NCBI RefSeq assembly: GCF_040548815.1 | Contig: NZ_JBEPSM010000001.1 | Coordinates: forward strand, 1,674,001-1,738,000 | Source: Kaistia defluvii | GTDB lineage: Bacteria; Pseudomonadota; Alphaproteobacteria; Rhizobiales; Kaistiaceae | Direction: 5' to 3' | Length of the DNA: 64,000 nucleotides | Shown: one piece after another, positions 1 through 8,523 of the stretch | Layout of the letters: each line of letters opens with the position of its first letter | Position numbering within the stretch: position 1 is the stretch's first letter | The notes under the pieces: model-generated | Databases searched by the model: none | Told to the model about the DNA's origin: nothing | Seen by the model: the letters and a program-made list of their open reading frames with translations, nothing else | Program-made: the position numbers and the translations under genes

Positions 1-154
1 CTTCGTCCGGACGCCCGCCCTTCGCTTCCTCAACCATGAGGAATTGGTCGTAGGACGCCTTCTGAACCTCGATGAGGTTCGGCATCTCGGCCACGTCGCC
101 GATGGACCCGAAGACCTTGCGGATGCGCTTACGACCGGTGAATTCCAGGGCCAT
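1..154 (-). CDS. rpoB: RNA polymerase beta subunit, N-terminal part (partial)
   Basis: Only the first 51 codons lie in the window; the gene runs off the left edge on the minus strand. The translation begins [16 protein letters not shown] and continues with [15 protein letters not shown], the conserved N-terminus of alphaproteobacterial RpoB. The ATG at 152-154 is preceded by an AAGGAG-type ribosome site. The protein is the catalytic beta subunit of RNA polymerase and the target of rifampicin. It follows rplL after a 141-base spacer with strong hairpins, so it is probably expressed from the rplJL-rpoBC operon under partial attenuation. Confidence 0.96.
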   Translation of the reverse strand, partial: MALEFTGRKRIRKVFGSIGDVAEMPNLIEVQKASYDQFLMVEEAKGGRPDE

Positions 155-183
155 GTTCGCTCCTTCTTTACGTTCAAGAACAG

Positions 184-280
184 CTATCCGGAAAGCCGTA
201 TAGCCGCGCTCAGGCGCGGCTCTCTGGATAGCGGTCCTTATGGACCATGATGGAAACCGGCCCCGGCAATCCGGGGCCGG
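184..280 (-). promoter_or_regulatory. rplL-rpoB intergenic hairpins (processing/attenuation region)
   Basis: Two strong inverted repeats fill the spacer between rplL and rpoB. Next to rplL, CCGGCCCCGG (257-266) pairs perfectly with 271-280 across a 4-base loop. Nearer rpoB, AGCCGCGC (202-209) pairs with 214-221 and is enclosed by an outer arm (184-189 with 226-231), giving a long two-part hairpin. In E. coli this spacer holds an attenuator and an RNase III site; the same roles are inferred here. The first hairpin has only a short T run after it, so any termination would be partial. Confidence 0.6.
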
Positions 281-295
281 CCTATTTCAATCGAC

Positions 296-667
296 TTACT
301 TGACGTCGACCTTGGCGCCTGCGCCCTCGAGCTGCGTCTTGAGCTTGGCAGCCTCGTCCTTCGAGACGCCTTCCTTGACGGCCTTGGGAGCTGCTTCGAC
401 CAGGTCCTTGGCTTCCTTGAGGCCAAGAGCGGTGATCGCGCGGACTTCCTTGATCACGTTGATCTTGTTCGCGCCGGCCTCAACGAGGATGACGTCGAAC
501 TCGGTCTTCTCTTCCACAGCGGCGGCCGGAGCGGCAGCAGCGGCAGCAGCAGCGACCGGAGCAGCAGCCGAAACGCCCCACTTCTCTTCGAGAAGCTTGG
601 AGAGCTCAGCAGCCTCGAGCACGGTCAGGGCGGACAGATCGTCCACAATCTTTGCAAGATCAGCCAT
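296..667 (-). CDS. rplL: 50S ribosomal protein L7/L12
   Basis: The 123-residue protein has the L7/L12 layout: a helical N-terminal dimerisation domain (about 1-32), a flexible Ala/Pro-rich hinge (about 33-50) and a globular C-terminal domain (about 53-123) with the conserved [18 protein letters not shown] segment that contacts translation factors. It forms the ribosomal stalk with L10 and stimulates GTPase factors. It lies 45 bases after rplJ in the same direction and before rpoB. Length is normal for the family. Confidence 0.98.
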   Translation of the reverse strand: MADLAKIVDDLSALTVLEAAELSKLLEEKWGVSAAAPVAAAAAAAAPAAAVEEKTEFDVILVEAGANKINVIKEVRAITALGLKEAKDLVEAAPKAVKEGVSKDEAAKLKTQLEGAGAKVDVK

Positions 668-712
668 TTTATATTCCTGTCAGTTCGAACTTCGTTTGAA
701 TGAGAGAACGGC

Positions 713-1231
713 CTACGCCGCTTCATCCTTCTTGGCATAGGCGCCGAACACGCGGGCAAGCTGCGCCGCGGGTGCGCTGACGACCGTCGCGATCCTGGTG
801 GCCGGTGCCTGAAGCAGGCCGACCAACTTACCGCGCAGTTCATCCAGCGACGGCAGCGTGGCAAGAGCCTTGACGCCGTTCGGATCCAGATTGGTCTTGC
901 CCATCGCGCCGCCGAGAATGACGAGCTTGTCATTCGTCTTGGCGAAATCGGACACGACCTTGGGAGCTGCCACCGGATCGCTCGAATAAGCGACGATCGT
1001 CGGACCTGTGAACAGGTCCGCAATGTGAGCAGACTCAGTGCCTTGAAGGGCGAGCTTGACGAGGCGGTTCTTAGCGACCTTTACGCTGACCCCTGCCACG
1101 CGAGCCTTGCCACGAAGGGCGGTGAGCTCGGCGACGGTGAGGCCGGCATAGTGTGCCACGACGACGACATTGGCCTCCTGGAAGACCTCGTTCATCGTCG
1201 AGACAAGTTCGCGTTTTTCCGCTCTTTCCAC
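713..1231 (-). CDS. rplJ: 50S ribosomal protein L10
   Basis: L10 anchors the L7/L12 stalk to 23S rRNA and in many bacteria represses its own operon. I choose a GTG start at 1229-1231: it is preceded by GGAGAGAGGCAA at good spacing and gives 172 residues, the usual family length. The start [18 protein letters not shown] matches known L10 N-termini. The frame stays open further upstream, but those codons fall in the leader. The C-terminal helix (about 135-172) is the L7/L12-binding segment. Confidence 0.95.
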   Translation of the reverse strand: MERAEKRELVSTMNEVFQEANVVVVAHYAGLTVAELTALRGKARVAGVSVKVAKNRLVKLALQGTESAHIADLFTGPTIVAYSSDPVAAPKVVSDFAKTNDKLVILGGAMGKTNLDPNGVKALATLPSLDELRGKLVGLLQAPATRIATVVSAPAAQLARVFGAYAKKDEAA

Positions 1232-1531
1232 TTGCCTCTCTCCAGATAGGCGGGTGACCTTTCGGTCCTTACCACCGGTTACGTATGCCGCGACCAGATG
1301 TCCGATCGCAGCGCTGCGTGCCTGTCCCCCAGCCACTCTCGCGAGCTTCGGGTCAAAGAGGTTCGAACTGATAAGCGGCTTGCGCCGAAAATCCATCTTC
1401 CCCCCGTCTATGCAGGAGATTAAGCCGGCAAGCCGGCCCCTGCAGTCTCGGACAGGTATTGGGCCGGGCGGAGAGCGAACCCTCCGCCGGCCATCTTGCC
1501 GCCCGGAAGACCGGGCGGAGATTCTTGAGCC
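1232..1531 (-). promoter_or_regulatory. rplA-rplJ intergenic: candidate L10 leader with two hairpins
   Basis: The 300-base gap before rplJ holds two clear inverted repeats: CCGCCCGG (1499-1506) with 1511-1518 across AAGA, just after the rplA stop, and a longer GC-rich one at 1462-1473 with 1482-1492 (one bulge). The first is not followed by a T run, so it may be a processing or weak termination structure. By analogy with other bacteria, the region probably contains the rplJL-rpoBC promoter and the L10-binding autoregulatory leader; the L10 site itself was not identified. Confidence 0.5.
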
Positions 1532-2230
1532 TTACGCGCCGAGCGCGGTGGCCGGATCGACATGGACGCCGGGGCCCATGGTCGAGGAAACGGCAACCTT
1601 CTGAAGGTACGTGCCCTTCGCGCCGGTCGGGCGGGCCTTCTGGACGGCGTCCACGAAAGCCTTGATGTTCTGGACCAGCTTCTCGGTGTCGAAGCTCGCC
1701 TTGCCGATGCCGGCATGGATGATACCAGCCTTCTCGACGCGGAACTCGACCGAACCGCCCTTGGCGCCGGCAACAGCCGTTGCGACGTCCATGGTGACCG
1801 AGCCGACCTTCGGGTTCGGCATCAGGCCGCGCGGGCCGAGCACCTTACCGAGACGGCCGACCAGCGGCATCATGTCCGGGGTCGCGATGCAGCGATCGAA
1901 ATCGATCGTGCCGCCCTGAACGATCTCGAGCAGATCCTCGGCGCCGACGATGTCCGCACCCGCTGCCTTGGCTTCTTCAGCCTTGGCGCCGCGTGCGAAA
2001 ACCGCGACGCGGACCTTACGGCCGGAGCCGTTCGGGAGGTTGCAGACGCCGCGGACCATCTGGTCTGCATGGCGGGGATCGACGCCGAGATTGAGGGCGA
2101 CCTCAATCGTCTCGTCGAACTTCGCATTGGCGCGATCCTTGATGAGCGCCACTGCGACGCTGATCGGATAGAGCTTGTTGCGGTCGATGCCCTCGCGGGC
2201 GTTGATAACGCGCTTACCGTGCTGAGCCAT
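1532..2230 (-). CDS. rplA: 50S ribosomal protein L1
   Basis: This 232-residue protein is full-length L1, which binds 23S rRNA at the mobile stalk near the E site and helps release deacylated tRNA. Diagnostic segments are PNPKVGSVT and the C-terminal [10 protein letters not shown]. In E. coli L1 also represses its own rplKA mRNA. It starts 2 bases after rplK ends, so the two are co-transcribed and probably translationally coupled. Confidence 0.98.
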   Translation of the reverse strand: MAQHGKRVINAREGIDRNKLYPISVAVALIKDRANAKFDETIEVALNLGVDPRHADQMVRGVCNLPNGSGRKVRVAVFARGAKAEEAKAAGADIVGAEDLLEIVQGGTIDFDRCIATPDMMPLVGRLGKVLGPRGLMPNPKVGSVTMDVATAVAGAKGGSVEFRVEKAGIIHAGIGKASFDTEKLVQNIKAFVDAVQKARPTGAKGTYLQKVAVSSTMGPGVHVDPATALGA

Positions 2231-2232
2231 GA

Positions 2233-2664
2233 TCAGGCAACCACCTCAAGGCCCATAGACCGGGCGGAACCTTCGATCATCCGAGCCGCCGCTTCGATGT
2301 TCTCGGCGTTCAGATCCTTGAGCTTCTTCGTCGCGATCTCGACGCACTGGGCGTGCGTGACCGAACCGGCGACGGCGCCCTTGCCCGGCGTCGTTGCGCC
2401 CTTGGCAAGGCCAGCGGCCTTCTTCAGAAGGAAGCTCACCGGCGGCGTCTTCATCACGAAGGTGAAGGACTTGTCCTGGTAGTAGGTGATGACCACCGGT
2501 ACCGGGGAGCCCTTTTCCATTTCCTGGGTCTGCGCGTTGAACGACTTGCAGAATTCCATGATGTTGATGCCGCGCTGACCGAGCGCGGGACCGATCGGCG
2601 GCGACGGGGTCGCCGAGCCGGCCTTGACCTGAAGCTTCAGGTAGCCTGCAACTTTCTTTGCCAT
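2233..2664 (-). CDS. rplK: 50S ribosomal protein L11
   Basis: The 143-residue protein matches L11: an N-terminal domain with [19 protein letters not shown] and a C-terminal rRNA-binding domain ending [10 protein letters not shown]11 forms the GTPase-associated centre with L10 and 23S rRNA, is the thiostrepton site, and is needed for RelA-dependent stringent response. It sits 141 bases downstream of nusG and directly upstream of rplA. Confidence 0.98.
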   Translation of the reverse strand: MAKKVAGYLKLQVKAGSATPSPPIGPALGQRGINIMEFCKSFNAQTQEMEKGSPVPVVITYYQDKSFTFVMKTPPVSFLLKKAAGLAKGATTPGKGAVAGSVTHAQCVEIATKKLKDLNAENIEAAARMIEGSARSMGLEVVA

Positions 2665-2704
2665 TTTTATTCCTTTCCCATGCCGGCAACCCGCCGACGA
2701 GGTA

Positions 2705-2744
2705 GGCCGACATCACATCGGCCAATTGCCAGCCTCAGCTGGCA
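2705..2744 (-). promoter_or_regulatory. rplK leader hairpins (possible L1 autoregulatory site)
   Basis: The nusG-rplK spacer has two adjacent hairpins: GGCCGA (2705-2710) with TCGGCC (2718-2723), and TGCCAGC (2727-2733) with GCTGGCA (2738-2744) across a 4-base loop. They sit upstream of the rplK start, where L1 binds the mRNA in other bacteria. The structure is visible; the L1 role is inferred by position only. Confidence 0.4.
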
Positions 2745-2805
2745 GGAATGGCGTGGTGCGGATGGCGACACTTGGCGAGCGCCGCATCCTCCCACGCCCA
2801 AACGA

Positions 2806-3336
2806 TCAGAGCTTTTCGACCTGACCGTATTCGAGCTCCACCGGAGTGGCGCGCCCGAAAATCGACACGGCGACCTTGAGCCGCGCGCGAACCTCGTCGA
2901 CTTCCTCGACAAGGCCATTGAACGAAGCAAACGGGCCGTCCGAGACGCGGACCTGCTCGCCGACTTCGAAACTGACGGACGGCTTCGGCCGCTCCACGCC
3001 TTCCTGCACCTGATGGATGATGCGGTTGGCTTCGGCTTCCGAGATCGGCATCGGCCGATTGTCGGAGCCGAGGAAGCCCGTCACCTTCGGCGTGTTCTTG
3101 ATCAGATGATAGGCGTCATCGGTCAGCGCCATCTTCACGAGTACGTAACCCGGGAAGAATTTACGCTCGGCATCGATCTTGCGACCGCGGCGAACCTCGA
3201 CGACCTTCTCGGTCGGAACCAGGATCTCGTCGAAAAGATCGGCGAGGCCACGCTGGCCCGCCTGCTCGCGGATCGACTCCGCGACCTTCTTTTCGAAGTT
3301 CGAATAGGCGTGGACAATATACCAGCGTTTATCCAA
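2806..3336 (-). CDS. nusG: Transcription termination/antitermination protein NusG
   Basis: The 176-residue protein has a NusG N-terminal domain starting MDKRWYIVHAYSNFEKKV (binds RNA polymerase, suppresses pausing) and a C-terminal KOW domain with GEQVRVSDGPFASFNG (binds Rho or ribosomal protein S10). PGYVLVKM is the conserved polymerase-contact segment. It lies 15 bases after secE, the near-universal secE-nusG pair. Confidence 0.98.
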   Translation of the reverse strand: MDKRWYIVHAYSNFEKKVAESIREQAGQRGLADLFDEILVPTEKVVEVRRGRKIDAERKFFPGYVLVKMALTDDAYHLIKNTPKVTGFLGSDNRPMPISEAEANRIIHQVQEGVERPKPSVSFEVGEQVRVSDGPFASFNGLVEEVDEVRARLKVAVSIFGRATPVELEYGQVEKL

Positions 3337-3351
3337 TGAACTGTCCTCCGC

Positions 3352-3552
3352 CTATCGGCCGAGACCGAGCAGGAACGAGACGCCCCAGCTCAGACCGAAA
3401 TCGGCAATGGTGAAGAACAGGCTCGCAAGCACGGCCATAACGAAGACCATGACTGTCGTGATCGCGGTTTCGCGACGAGACGGCCATACGACCTTCGATA
3501 CCTCCGTGCGAACCTGCTGGAGGAACGTAAATGGATTAGTTTTGGTGGCCAT
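3352..3552 (-). CDS. secE: Preprotein translocase subunit SecE
   Basis: The 66-residue protein is the short, single-membrane-segment SecE typical of Alphaproteobacteria. It has the conserved amphipathic segment FLQQVRTEVSKVVWPSRRET (about 10-29) followed by one transmembrane helix (about 32-60). It clamps SecY in the SecYEG channel. It precedes nusG by 15 bases and follows tRNA-Trp. Confidence 0.95.
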   Translation of the reverse strand: MATKTNPFTFLQQVRTEVSKVVWPSRRETAITTVMVFVMAVLASLFFTIADFGLSWGVSFLLGLGR

Positions 3553-3649
3553 TACCCGCTCACGGCTTGCGGGCGCGCGGACGTCTGTCTGCGCACCCCG
3601 CTGGGAAGCGTTACATAGAACCGATCAATCGATTCCTCAAGTAGTAAAT

Positions 3650-3725
3650 TGGCAGGGGCAGTAGGATTCGAACCTACGACCTACGGTTTTGGAGACCGTC
3701 GCTCTACCAGCTGAGCTATACCCCT
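3650..3725 (-). tRNA. tRNA-Trp (CCA)
   Basis: The minus strand folds as a cloverleaf with acceptor AGGGGTA/TGCCCCT, anticodon CCA between C and AA, T-loop GTTCGAATC, discriminator G and an encoded 3' CCA (3650-3652). Its place between tuf and secE is the common proteobacterial arrangement. Confidence 0.97.
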
Positions 3726-3809
3726 ACCGGAGAGAAGGCCTGTTTCCAGCCCTTCTCAAAACCTTCCGACGACGTTCCTGCTACTTAGCAGACCCGCGCC
3801 GGGCTTGCA

Positions 3810-5000
3810 TCACTTAATGATGCTGGCGACGACGCCTGCGCCGACGGTACGACCGCCTTCACGGATGGCGAAGCGAAGCTTTTCTTCCATGGCGATCGGC
3901 ACGATCAGCTCGACATCCACCGAGATGTTGTCGCCCGGCATCACCATCTCGACGCCTTCCGGCAGCGTCACCACGCCCGTCACGTCGGTCGTGCGGAAGT
4001 AGAACTGCGGACGGTAGTTGGTGAAGAACGGCGTGTGACGGCCACCCTCTTCCTTGGTCAGGATGTAGGCCTCGGCCTTGAACACCGTATGCGGCGTCAC
4101 GGAACCGGGCTTGCAGAGGATCTGGCCGCGCTCGACGCCTTCACGGTCGATACCGCGAAGCAGAGCACCGATGTTGTCGCCAGCCTGGCCCTGATCGAGC
4201 AGCTTACGGAACATCTCGACGCCGGTGCAGGTCGACTTGACGGTCGGACGGATGCCGACGATCTCGACTTCCTCGCCAACCTTGACGATGCCGCGCTCGA
4301 CGCGGCCGGTCACGACCGTGCCGCGGCCCGAGATCGAGAACACGTCTTCGATCGGCATCAGGAACGGCAGGTCAACCGGACGCTCCGGCTGCGGGATGTA
4401 GGTGTCGACGGCGGTCATCAGCTCGAGGATCGCGTCTTCGCCCAGCTTGGCGTCGCCATCATTGAGCGCGACAACGGCCGAACCCTTGATGATCGGAATG
4501 TCGTCGCCCGGGAAGTCGTAGGACGAGAGCAGTTCGCGAACTTCGAGCTCGACGAGCTCGAGGAGCTCCGGATCGTCGACCAGGTCGCACTTGTTCAGGA
4601 ACACGACGAGGGCGGGAACGCCGACCTGACGGGCGAGCAGAATGTGCTCGCGGGTCTGGGGCATCGGGCCGTCAGCGGCAGACACGACCAGGATCGCGCC
4701 GTCCATCTGGGCTGCGCCGGTGATCATGTTCTTCACATAATCGGCGTGGCCGGGGCAATCGACGTGGGCGTAGTGGCGGTTCTGCGTCTCGTACTCGACG
4801 TGTGCCGTCGAAATCGTGATGCCGCGAGCGCGCTCCTCGGGAGCAGCGTCGATCTGATCATAAGCCTTGAACGTAGCGCCACCGGTCTTTGCAAGAACCT
4901 TGGTGATGGCCGCGGTCAACGACGTCTTGCCGTGATCCACGTGGCCGATCGTGCCAATGTTGCAGTGCGGCTTGTTGCGCTGGAATTTCTCTTTTGCCAT
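3810..5000 (-). CDS. tuf: Translation elongation factor Tu
   Basis: EF-Tu delivers aminoacyl-tRNA to the ribosome. The 396-residue sequence has G1 GHVDHGKT (19-26), the DCPGH G3 motif (about 81-85), the NKCD G4 motif (about 136-139), and domains 2 and 3 ending [11 protein letters not shown]. Length is exactly typical. It lies between tRNA-Gly and tRNA-Trp on the same strand. A small inverted repeat (GAGAAGG with CCTTCTC) lies between it and tRNA-Trp, but without a correctly placed T run. Whether a second tuf copy exists cannot be seen here. Confidence 0.99.
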   Translation of the reverse strand: MAKEKFQRNKPHCNIGTIGHVDHGKTSLTAAITKVLAKTGGATFKAYDQIDAAPEERARGITISTAHVEYETQNRHYAHVDCPGHADYVKNMITGAAQMDGAILVVSAADGPMPQTREHILLARQVGVPALVVFLNKCDLVDDPELLELVELEVRELLSSYDFPGDDIPIIKGSAVVALNDGDAKLGEDAILELMTAVDTYIPQPERPVDLPFLMPIEDVFSISGRGTVVTGRVERGIVKVGEEVEIVGIRPTVKSTCTGVEMFRKLLDQGQAGDNIGALLRGIDREGVERGQILCKPGSVTPHTVFKAEAYILTKEEGGRHTPFFTNYRPQFYFRTTDVTGVVTLPEGVEMVMPGDNISVDVELIVPIAMEEKLRFAIREGGRTVGAGVVASIIK

Positions 5001-5109
5001 CGACGTCGCTTCCTGTCGTCTCGTTCCTACGAGCCGGACGGCTCGAACTGCACCATCAACCTGCTGCGCACCGCGTTCAAACCGCGCAAGTAGCGCAAGG
5101 CTCAGTTGA

Positions 5110-5183
5110 TGGAGCGGGTGAAGGGAATCGAACCCTCGTATTCAGCTTGGAAGGCTGCTGCTCTACCATTGAGCTACACCCGC
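5110..5183 (-). tRNA. tRNA-Gly (TCC)
   Basis: Minus-strand cloverleaf with acceptor GCGGGTG/CACCCGC, D-loop TAGCTCAATGGTAGAGC, anticodon TCC, T-loop GTTCGATTC and encoded CCA (5110-5112). It is 20 bases downstream of tRNA-Tyr and 109 bases upstream of tuf, probably one transcript. Confidence 0.97.
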
Positions 5184-5203
5184 ACGCTAACGTTCCGTCG
5201 AAA

Positions 5204-5288
5204 TGGTGGAGGAGGTTGGATTCGAACCAACGTAGACTAAGTCAACGGATTTACAGTCCGTCCCCTTTAACCACTCGGGCACTCCTCC
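5204..5288 (-). tRNA. tRNA-Tyr (GTA)
   Basis: Minus-strand class II tRNA of 85 bases with acceptor GGAGGAG/CTCCTCC, anticodon GTA, a long variable arm, T-loop GTTCGAATC and encoded CCA (5204-5206). First gene of the tRNA-Tyr / tRNA-Gly / tuf string. Confidence 0.97.
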
Positions 5289-5488
5289 AAATCACTTCGG
5301 CAGAGCGTCATCGTTCAGGCTTTACCGTCGGAAGCAGCCGTTGCTGCCCCGCCGATGGGGGCTCTTATGACGGGGAGACCTTGCCCTGTCAACGCCTAAC
5401 CAACCAACTATCCCGCGTTCCGTGCATGGCTGGAAAACGGCCGCGCAGTTCGATTGCCGGTTTGGCTCGCCCCTCGTATAAGCGGGGC

Positions 5489-6331
5489 ATGACCGACGAA
5501 AACAAACAGAGCAAATCGCAGCGGCAACCCGGGCATTTCCGCGGTGGCAAGGGCAAGCCCGGCCACAATGGACCCCGCCGCTTCGCCTCCAACGCCCCGG
5601 CCGAACGCCGTCCGGATCAGCTGTGGATATATGGCATTCATGCCGTCGCGGCCGTGCTTGGCAATCCGCGCCGCAAGGTGCTGCAGCTGCTGGCGACGCA
5701 GAATGCAGCCAGCCGGCTTGTCGAGGAAGGGGCGACTCTCCCGGGCGACCTCAAGGACACCTCACCGCGCGACCTCGACCGGCTGCTCGGCTCGGACGCC
5801 GTGCACCAGGGCGCCGCGGTGGAAGTCGCGCCGCTCGAACCGCTCGATCTCGATGCGCTGGGCGATGCCCGCCTCGTCGTCGTGCTCGACCAGGTCACCG
5901 ATCCCCATAATGTCGGCGCCATTCTCCGGTCCGCCGTCGCGTTCGGCGCGGATGCGCTGATCACCACCGGCCGCCACGCGCCGGCCGAGACCGGCGTGCT
6001 GGCTAAGTCCGCCTCGGGCGCGCTCGAAAACATCGCGATGATCGAAGTTCCGAATCTCGCCACCGCCCTCACCGACCTGCGCGACATGGGCTATTCCTGC
6101 GTCGGCCTCGACAGCGAGGGCACGGTTCCGCTGGAAGAAGCGATTCGGGGCGACAAGATCGCCCTGGTGCTCGGCGCCGAGGGCAGGGGCCTACGCCGGC
6201 TGACCCGCGATCGCTGCGACGTCGTCGCCCGGCTCGACATGCCCGGCGCGATCAAGAGCCTCAACGTCTCCAACGCGGCCGTGCTGTCGCTCTACCTCGC
6301 CCACCGCCATCTCGAAACGGCGACGACTTAA
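5489..6331 (+). CDS. rlmB: TrmH/SpoU-family RNA 2'-O-methyltransferase, RlmB-like
   Basis: The 280-residue protein from the ATG at 5489 has a basic, Gly/Gln-rich N-terminal tail (about 1-45), a SpoU substrate-binding domain starting WIYGIHAVAAVLGNPRRKV, and a trefoil-knot SAM-binding domain with LDQVTDPHNVGAILRSA, VLGAEGRGL and SLNVSNAAVL. These are the three SpoU motifs. RlmB methylates the ribose of G2251 in 23S rRNA; substrate is inferred from similarity. The frame is open far upstream, but those codons overlap tRNA-Tyr and tRNA-Gly and are not coding. It is divergent from the tRNA-tuf string. Confidence 0.9.
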   Translation: MTDENKQSKSQRQPGHFRGGKGKPGHNGPRRFASNAPAERRPDQLWIYGIHAVAAVLGNPRRKVLQLLATQNAASRLVEEGATLPGDLKDTSPRDLDRLLGSDAVHQGAAVEVAPLEPLDLDALGDARLVVVLDQVTDPHNVGAILRSAVAFGADALITTGRHAPAETGVLAKSASGALENIAMIEVPNLATALTDLRDMGYSCVGLDSEGTVPLEEAIRGDKIALVLGAEGRGLRRLTRDRCDVVARLDMPGAIKSLNVSNAAVLSLYLAHRHLETATT

Positions 6332-6502
6332 GCTCCGTCGAATCACGCGGGCCTCGTTGTCCCGCGTGATTCGTCCGTCCCGCCCTGTCCTCGCCCCGGC
6401 GGCACACCCGCCGTAGCCGAAACGCGAAATGCAGCGGATTGCGGAAAACTGCACGATCCACGCTTGACCGGCGGGGGCGGTCCTCACTACACCCGTCTCC
6501 GT

Positions 6503-6577
6503 GCCGGATTAGCTCAGCGGTAGAGCAGCGGTTTTGTAAACCGAAGGTCGGGGGTTCAATCCCCTCATCCGGCACCA
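6503..6577 (+). tRNA. tRNA-Thr (TGT)
   Basis: Plus-strand cloverleaf with acceptor GCCGGAT/ATCCGGC, D-loop TAGCTCAGCGGTAGAGC, anticodon TGT, T-loop GTTCAATCC, discriminator A and encoded CCA (6575-6577). Enteric bacteria have Thr, Tyr and Gly tRNAs together before tuf; here tRNA-Thr is on the other strand beyond rlmB. Confidence 0.97.
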
Positions 6578-6656
6578 TCTTCCCTGACATGTGCGCCCGT
6601 CGACACCGACCCTCCCCCGAGGCTCCGCAGGGCACTGCACCAATGTTGCCCCGAAC

Positions 6657-7637
6657 CTAGCCCAGCACCGACTGCTCGCGGCAGATGCGATCGACCAGGA
6701 CGTCGAAGTCTCCCTTGGGCGGCCGCTGCTTCGCCAGGCGCTGCTGCAGGTGCCGGATCGGCTCGGCCAGGATTTCCTCCAGGCTTTCGGCGCACTGGAA
6801 ATCGCCGGCCACGCGCTTGACCTTCGAATTGTCGAAGATCGCCGTCCAGGCCTTGTCTCCGGTCAGCGGGCCGATCCATTCGGGGTTGTAGCGGACCAGC
6901 GTATCGGTCGGGACATGCACGATCTTTGCCTCGACGCCAAGCATGCGGGCGATGGTCTTCTGGATGTCGTCCCAGATATGGGCGCGGTCGCTGGTGATGT
7001 GGAAGATGTCGTTGAGCGCCGCTTCCTTGCCGAACAGGCCGACAAACGGCACCGCGAAATCGACCGAGCGGGTCAGCGTCCACGGCGTATGACCATCACC
7101 GGCCACGATGGTCGGTTCGCCGTCCAGCATGCGGCGCGCCATGATATCGCTGTCGCCGATCATGATCGGCAGGCCGGTGCGAACCGTATGGCTGGGGCGC
7201 ACGATGGTCCAGGCCAGTCCCCGCGAATCCTGCAGCCGCTTTTCGCACTCGATCTTGGCCTGGCTATAGGGCCAGTAGGGATTGATCGCCGGCGTCGCCT
7301 CGGTGATCACGTAGTGCCGCGCCGGCTTTTCATAGACCGAGGCCGACGAGATGAAGACGTATTGTCCGCAATGGCCGGTGAAGATCTCGATATCACGCTC
7401 CACCTGATCCGGCGTGAACGCGATGAACTGGCAGACGACGTCGAAATTCTTTTCGGCGAGCCCGGCGTATTCCGGCCCGGCGAGGTCGCCGACGATCGAT
7501 TGGACGCCCTGGGGCAGCGCGCTTTCGCGCTTGCCGCGATTGAAGACGCTGACCTGGTGCCCCTGCGCCACGGCACGCTCGACACAGGGATAGGATATCT
7601 GGCCGGTGCCGCCGATGAAGAGAATGTTCAGCGCCAT
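6657..7637 (-). CDS. NAD(P)-dependent epimerase/dehydratase family protein
   Basis: The 326-residue protein starts MALNILFIGGTGQISYP, a Rossmann GGTGxI dinucleotide-binding motif, and has SSASVYE and WPYSQAK, where YxxxK is the extended-SDR catalytic pair. The C-terminal half resembles atypical SDR enzymes acting on sugars or isoflavone-like substrates. The substrate is unknown. I start at the ATG at 7635-7637 because the Rossmann fold begins there; the frame extends 23 codons upstream without a recognisable start. It is followed on the same strand by nothing obviously related. Confidence 0.85.
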   Translation of the reverse strand: MALNILFIGGTGQISYPCVERAVAQGHQVSVFNRGKRESALPQGVQSIVGDLAGPEYAGLAEKNFDVVCQFIAFTPDQVERDIEIFTGHCGQYVFISSASVYEKPARHYVITEATPAINPYWPYSQAKIECEKRLQDSRGLAWTIVRPSHTVRTGLPIMIGDSDIMARRMLDGEPTIVAGDGHTPWTLTRSVDFAVPFVGLFGKEAALNDIFHITSDRAHIWDDIQKTIARMLGVEAKIVHVPTDTLVRYNPEWIGPLTGDKAWTAIFDNSKVKRVAGDFQCAESLEEILAEPIRHLQQRLAKQRPPKGDFDVLVDRICREQSVLG

Positions 7638-7720
7638 CTGAAGAACCTTTGTCGGATGCGGGGACTCAACCCGCCCACCTTGGAAGACATTGGCATGGCG
7701 AGGCAATGGGCGCGGGCCCC

Positions 7721-8377
7721 TCAGGGCGCAGGCGAGCCCGCCAGCAGCCTGTCGATCCAGAGCCCAATGTCCTCCGCCATCGCCTTCAGCGCATCGGCGG
7801 CCGAAACACCCGTCACGCTCTTGCGAGGCTTCAGGTCATGGTCGCCATCCTCAAGCCAGCGGATCTCGATGGCAGGCGACAGCGCATAGCCGGCGACTTC
7901 CTCGCTGGTCCCGAACGGGTCGCGCGTGCCCTGGCAGATCAAGGTCGGCGTCCGGAGTTCGAGCAGATGCGCCGTGCGCAATTGCTCGGGCTTCGCCGGC
8001 GGATGAAAGGGGTAGCCAAGGCACAGCAGCCCCGCGATCTCGCCCCTGGCGAAGTATTCATCGGCAATCATGCTGGCGACGCGGCCGCCCATCGACTTGC
8101 CGCCGATCACCAGCGGCTTGGTGGCGCCAAGCGACGCGATCGCCGCGCGGTATTCCGGCATCAGCTTTTCGGCGCGCGGGGGCGGCTTCCGCCCGGTCCC
8201 GTCCCGCCGTTCGGCCATATAGGCGAATTCGAAGCGCGCCACGCGCAGGCCGGCCGCCGCCAGCGCCCTGGTCGCCGCTGTCATCGAGGCCGAATCCATC
8301 GGCGCGCCTGCGCCATGCGCCAGCAGGATCGTCGCCCGCGCGTCGTCCGGCCCGTCCAAGAGAAAGGCCTCGCTCAT
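7721..8377 (-). CDS. Alpha/beta-family hydrolase (KAN-type/DLH-like)
   Basis: The 218-residue protein has the small alpha/beta hydrolase fold: LAHGAGAPMDS after the first strands (oxyanion region, about 19-29), the nucleophile elbow GGKSMGGR (about 92-99), an Asp in CQGTRDPFG, and His in EDGDHDLKPRKS. These resemble the KANL3/Tex30-like branch of small hydrolases. Substrate is unknown. The ATG at 8375-8377 matches the family start. Its 3' end is 83 bases from the start of the epimerase gene on the same strand, so co-transcription is possible. Confidence 0.85.
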   Translation of the reverse strand: MSEAFLLDGPDDARATILLAHGAGAPMDSASMTAATRALAAAGLRVARFEFAYMAERRDGTGRKPPPRAEKLMPEYRAAIASLGATKPLVIGGKSMGGRVASMIADEYFARGEIAGLLCLGYPFHPPAKPEQLRTAHLLELRTPTLICQGTRDPFGTSEEVAGYALSPAIEIRWLEDGDHDLKPRKSVTGVSAADALKAMAEDIGLWIDRLLAGSPAP

Positions 8378-8523
8378 CCGTCTCTCCCGATGCTGCGGCG
8401 CGGTCCGGACGACGCCTGGGCGCCGATCCGGATCACGAGAAAGTTTGAAATGGCCCCGCCTTCCGCATGGTAACCCGTGACATGAGGGCGGCGTGTTCTC
8501 CCTCGTCAACCAGGGAGGGAAAC

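Noticed and set aside
3726..3809. Inverted repeat after tuf as a terminator
   Set aside because: The T run is on the wrong side for tuf on the minus strand; kept only as a comment.
4994..5488. A longer N-terminus for RlmB
   Set aside because: The upstream codons cover tRNA-Gly and tRNA-Tyr; the family begins at about 5489.
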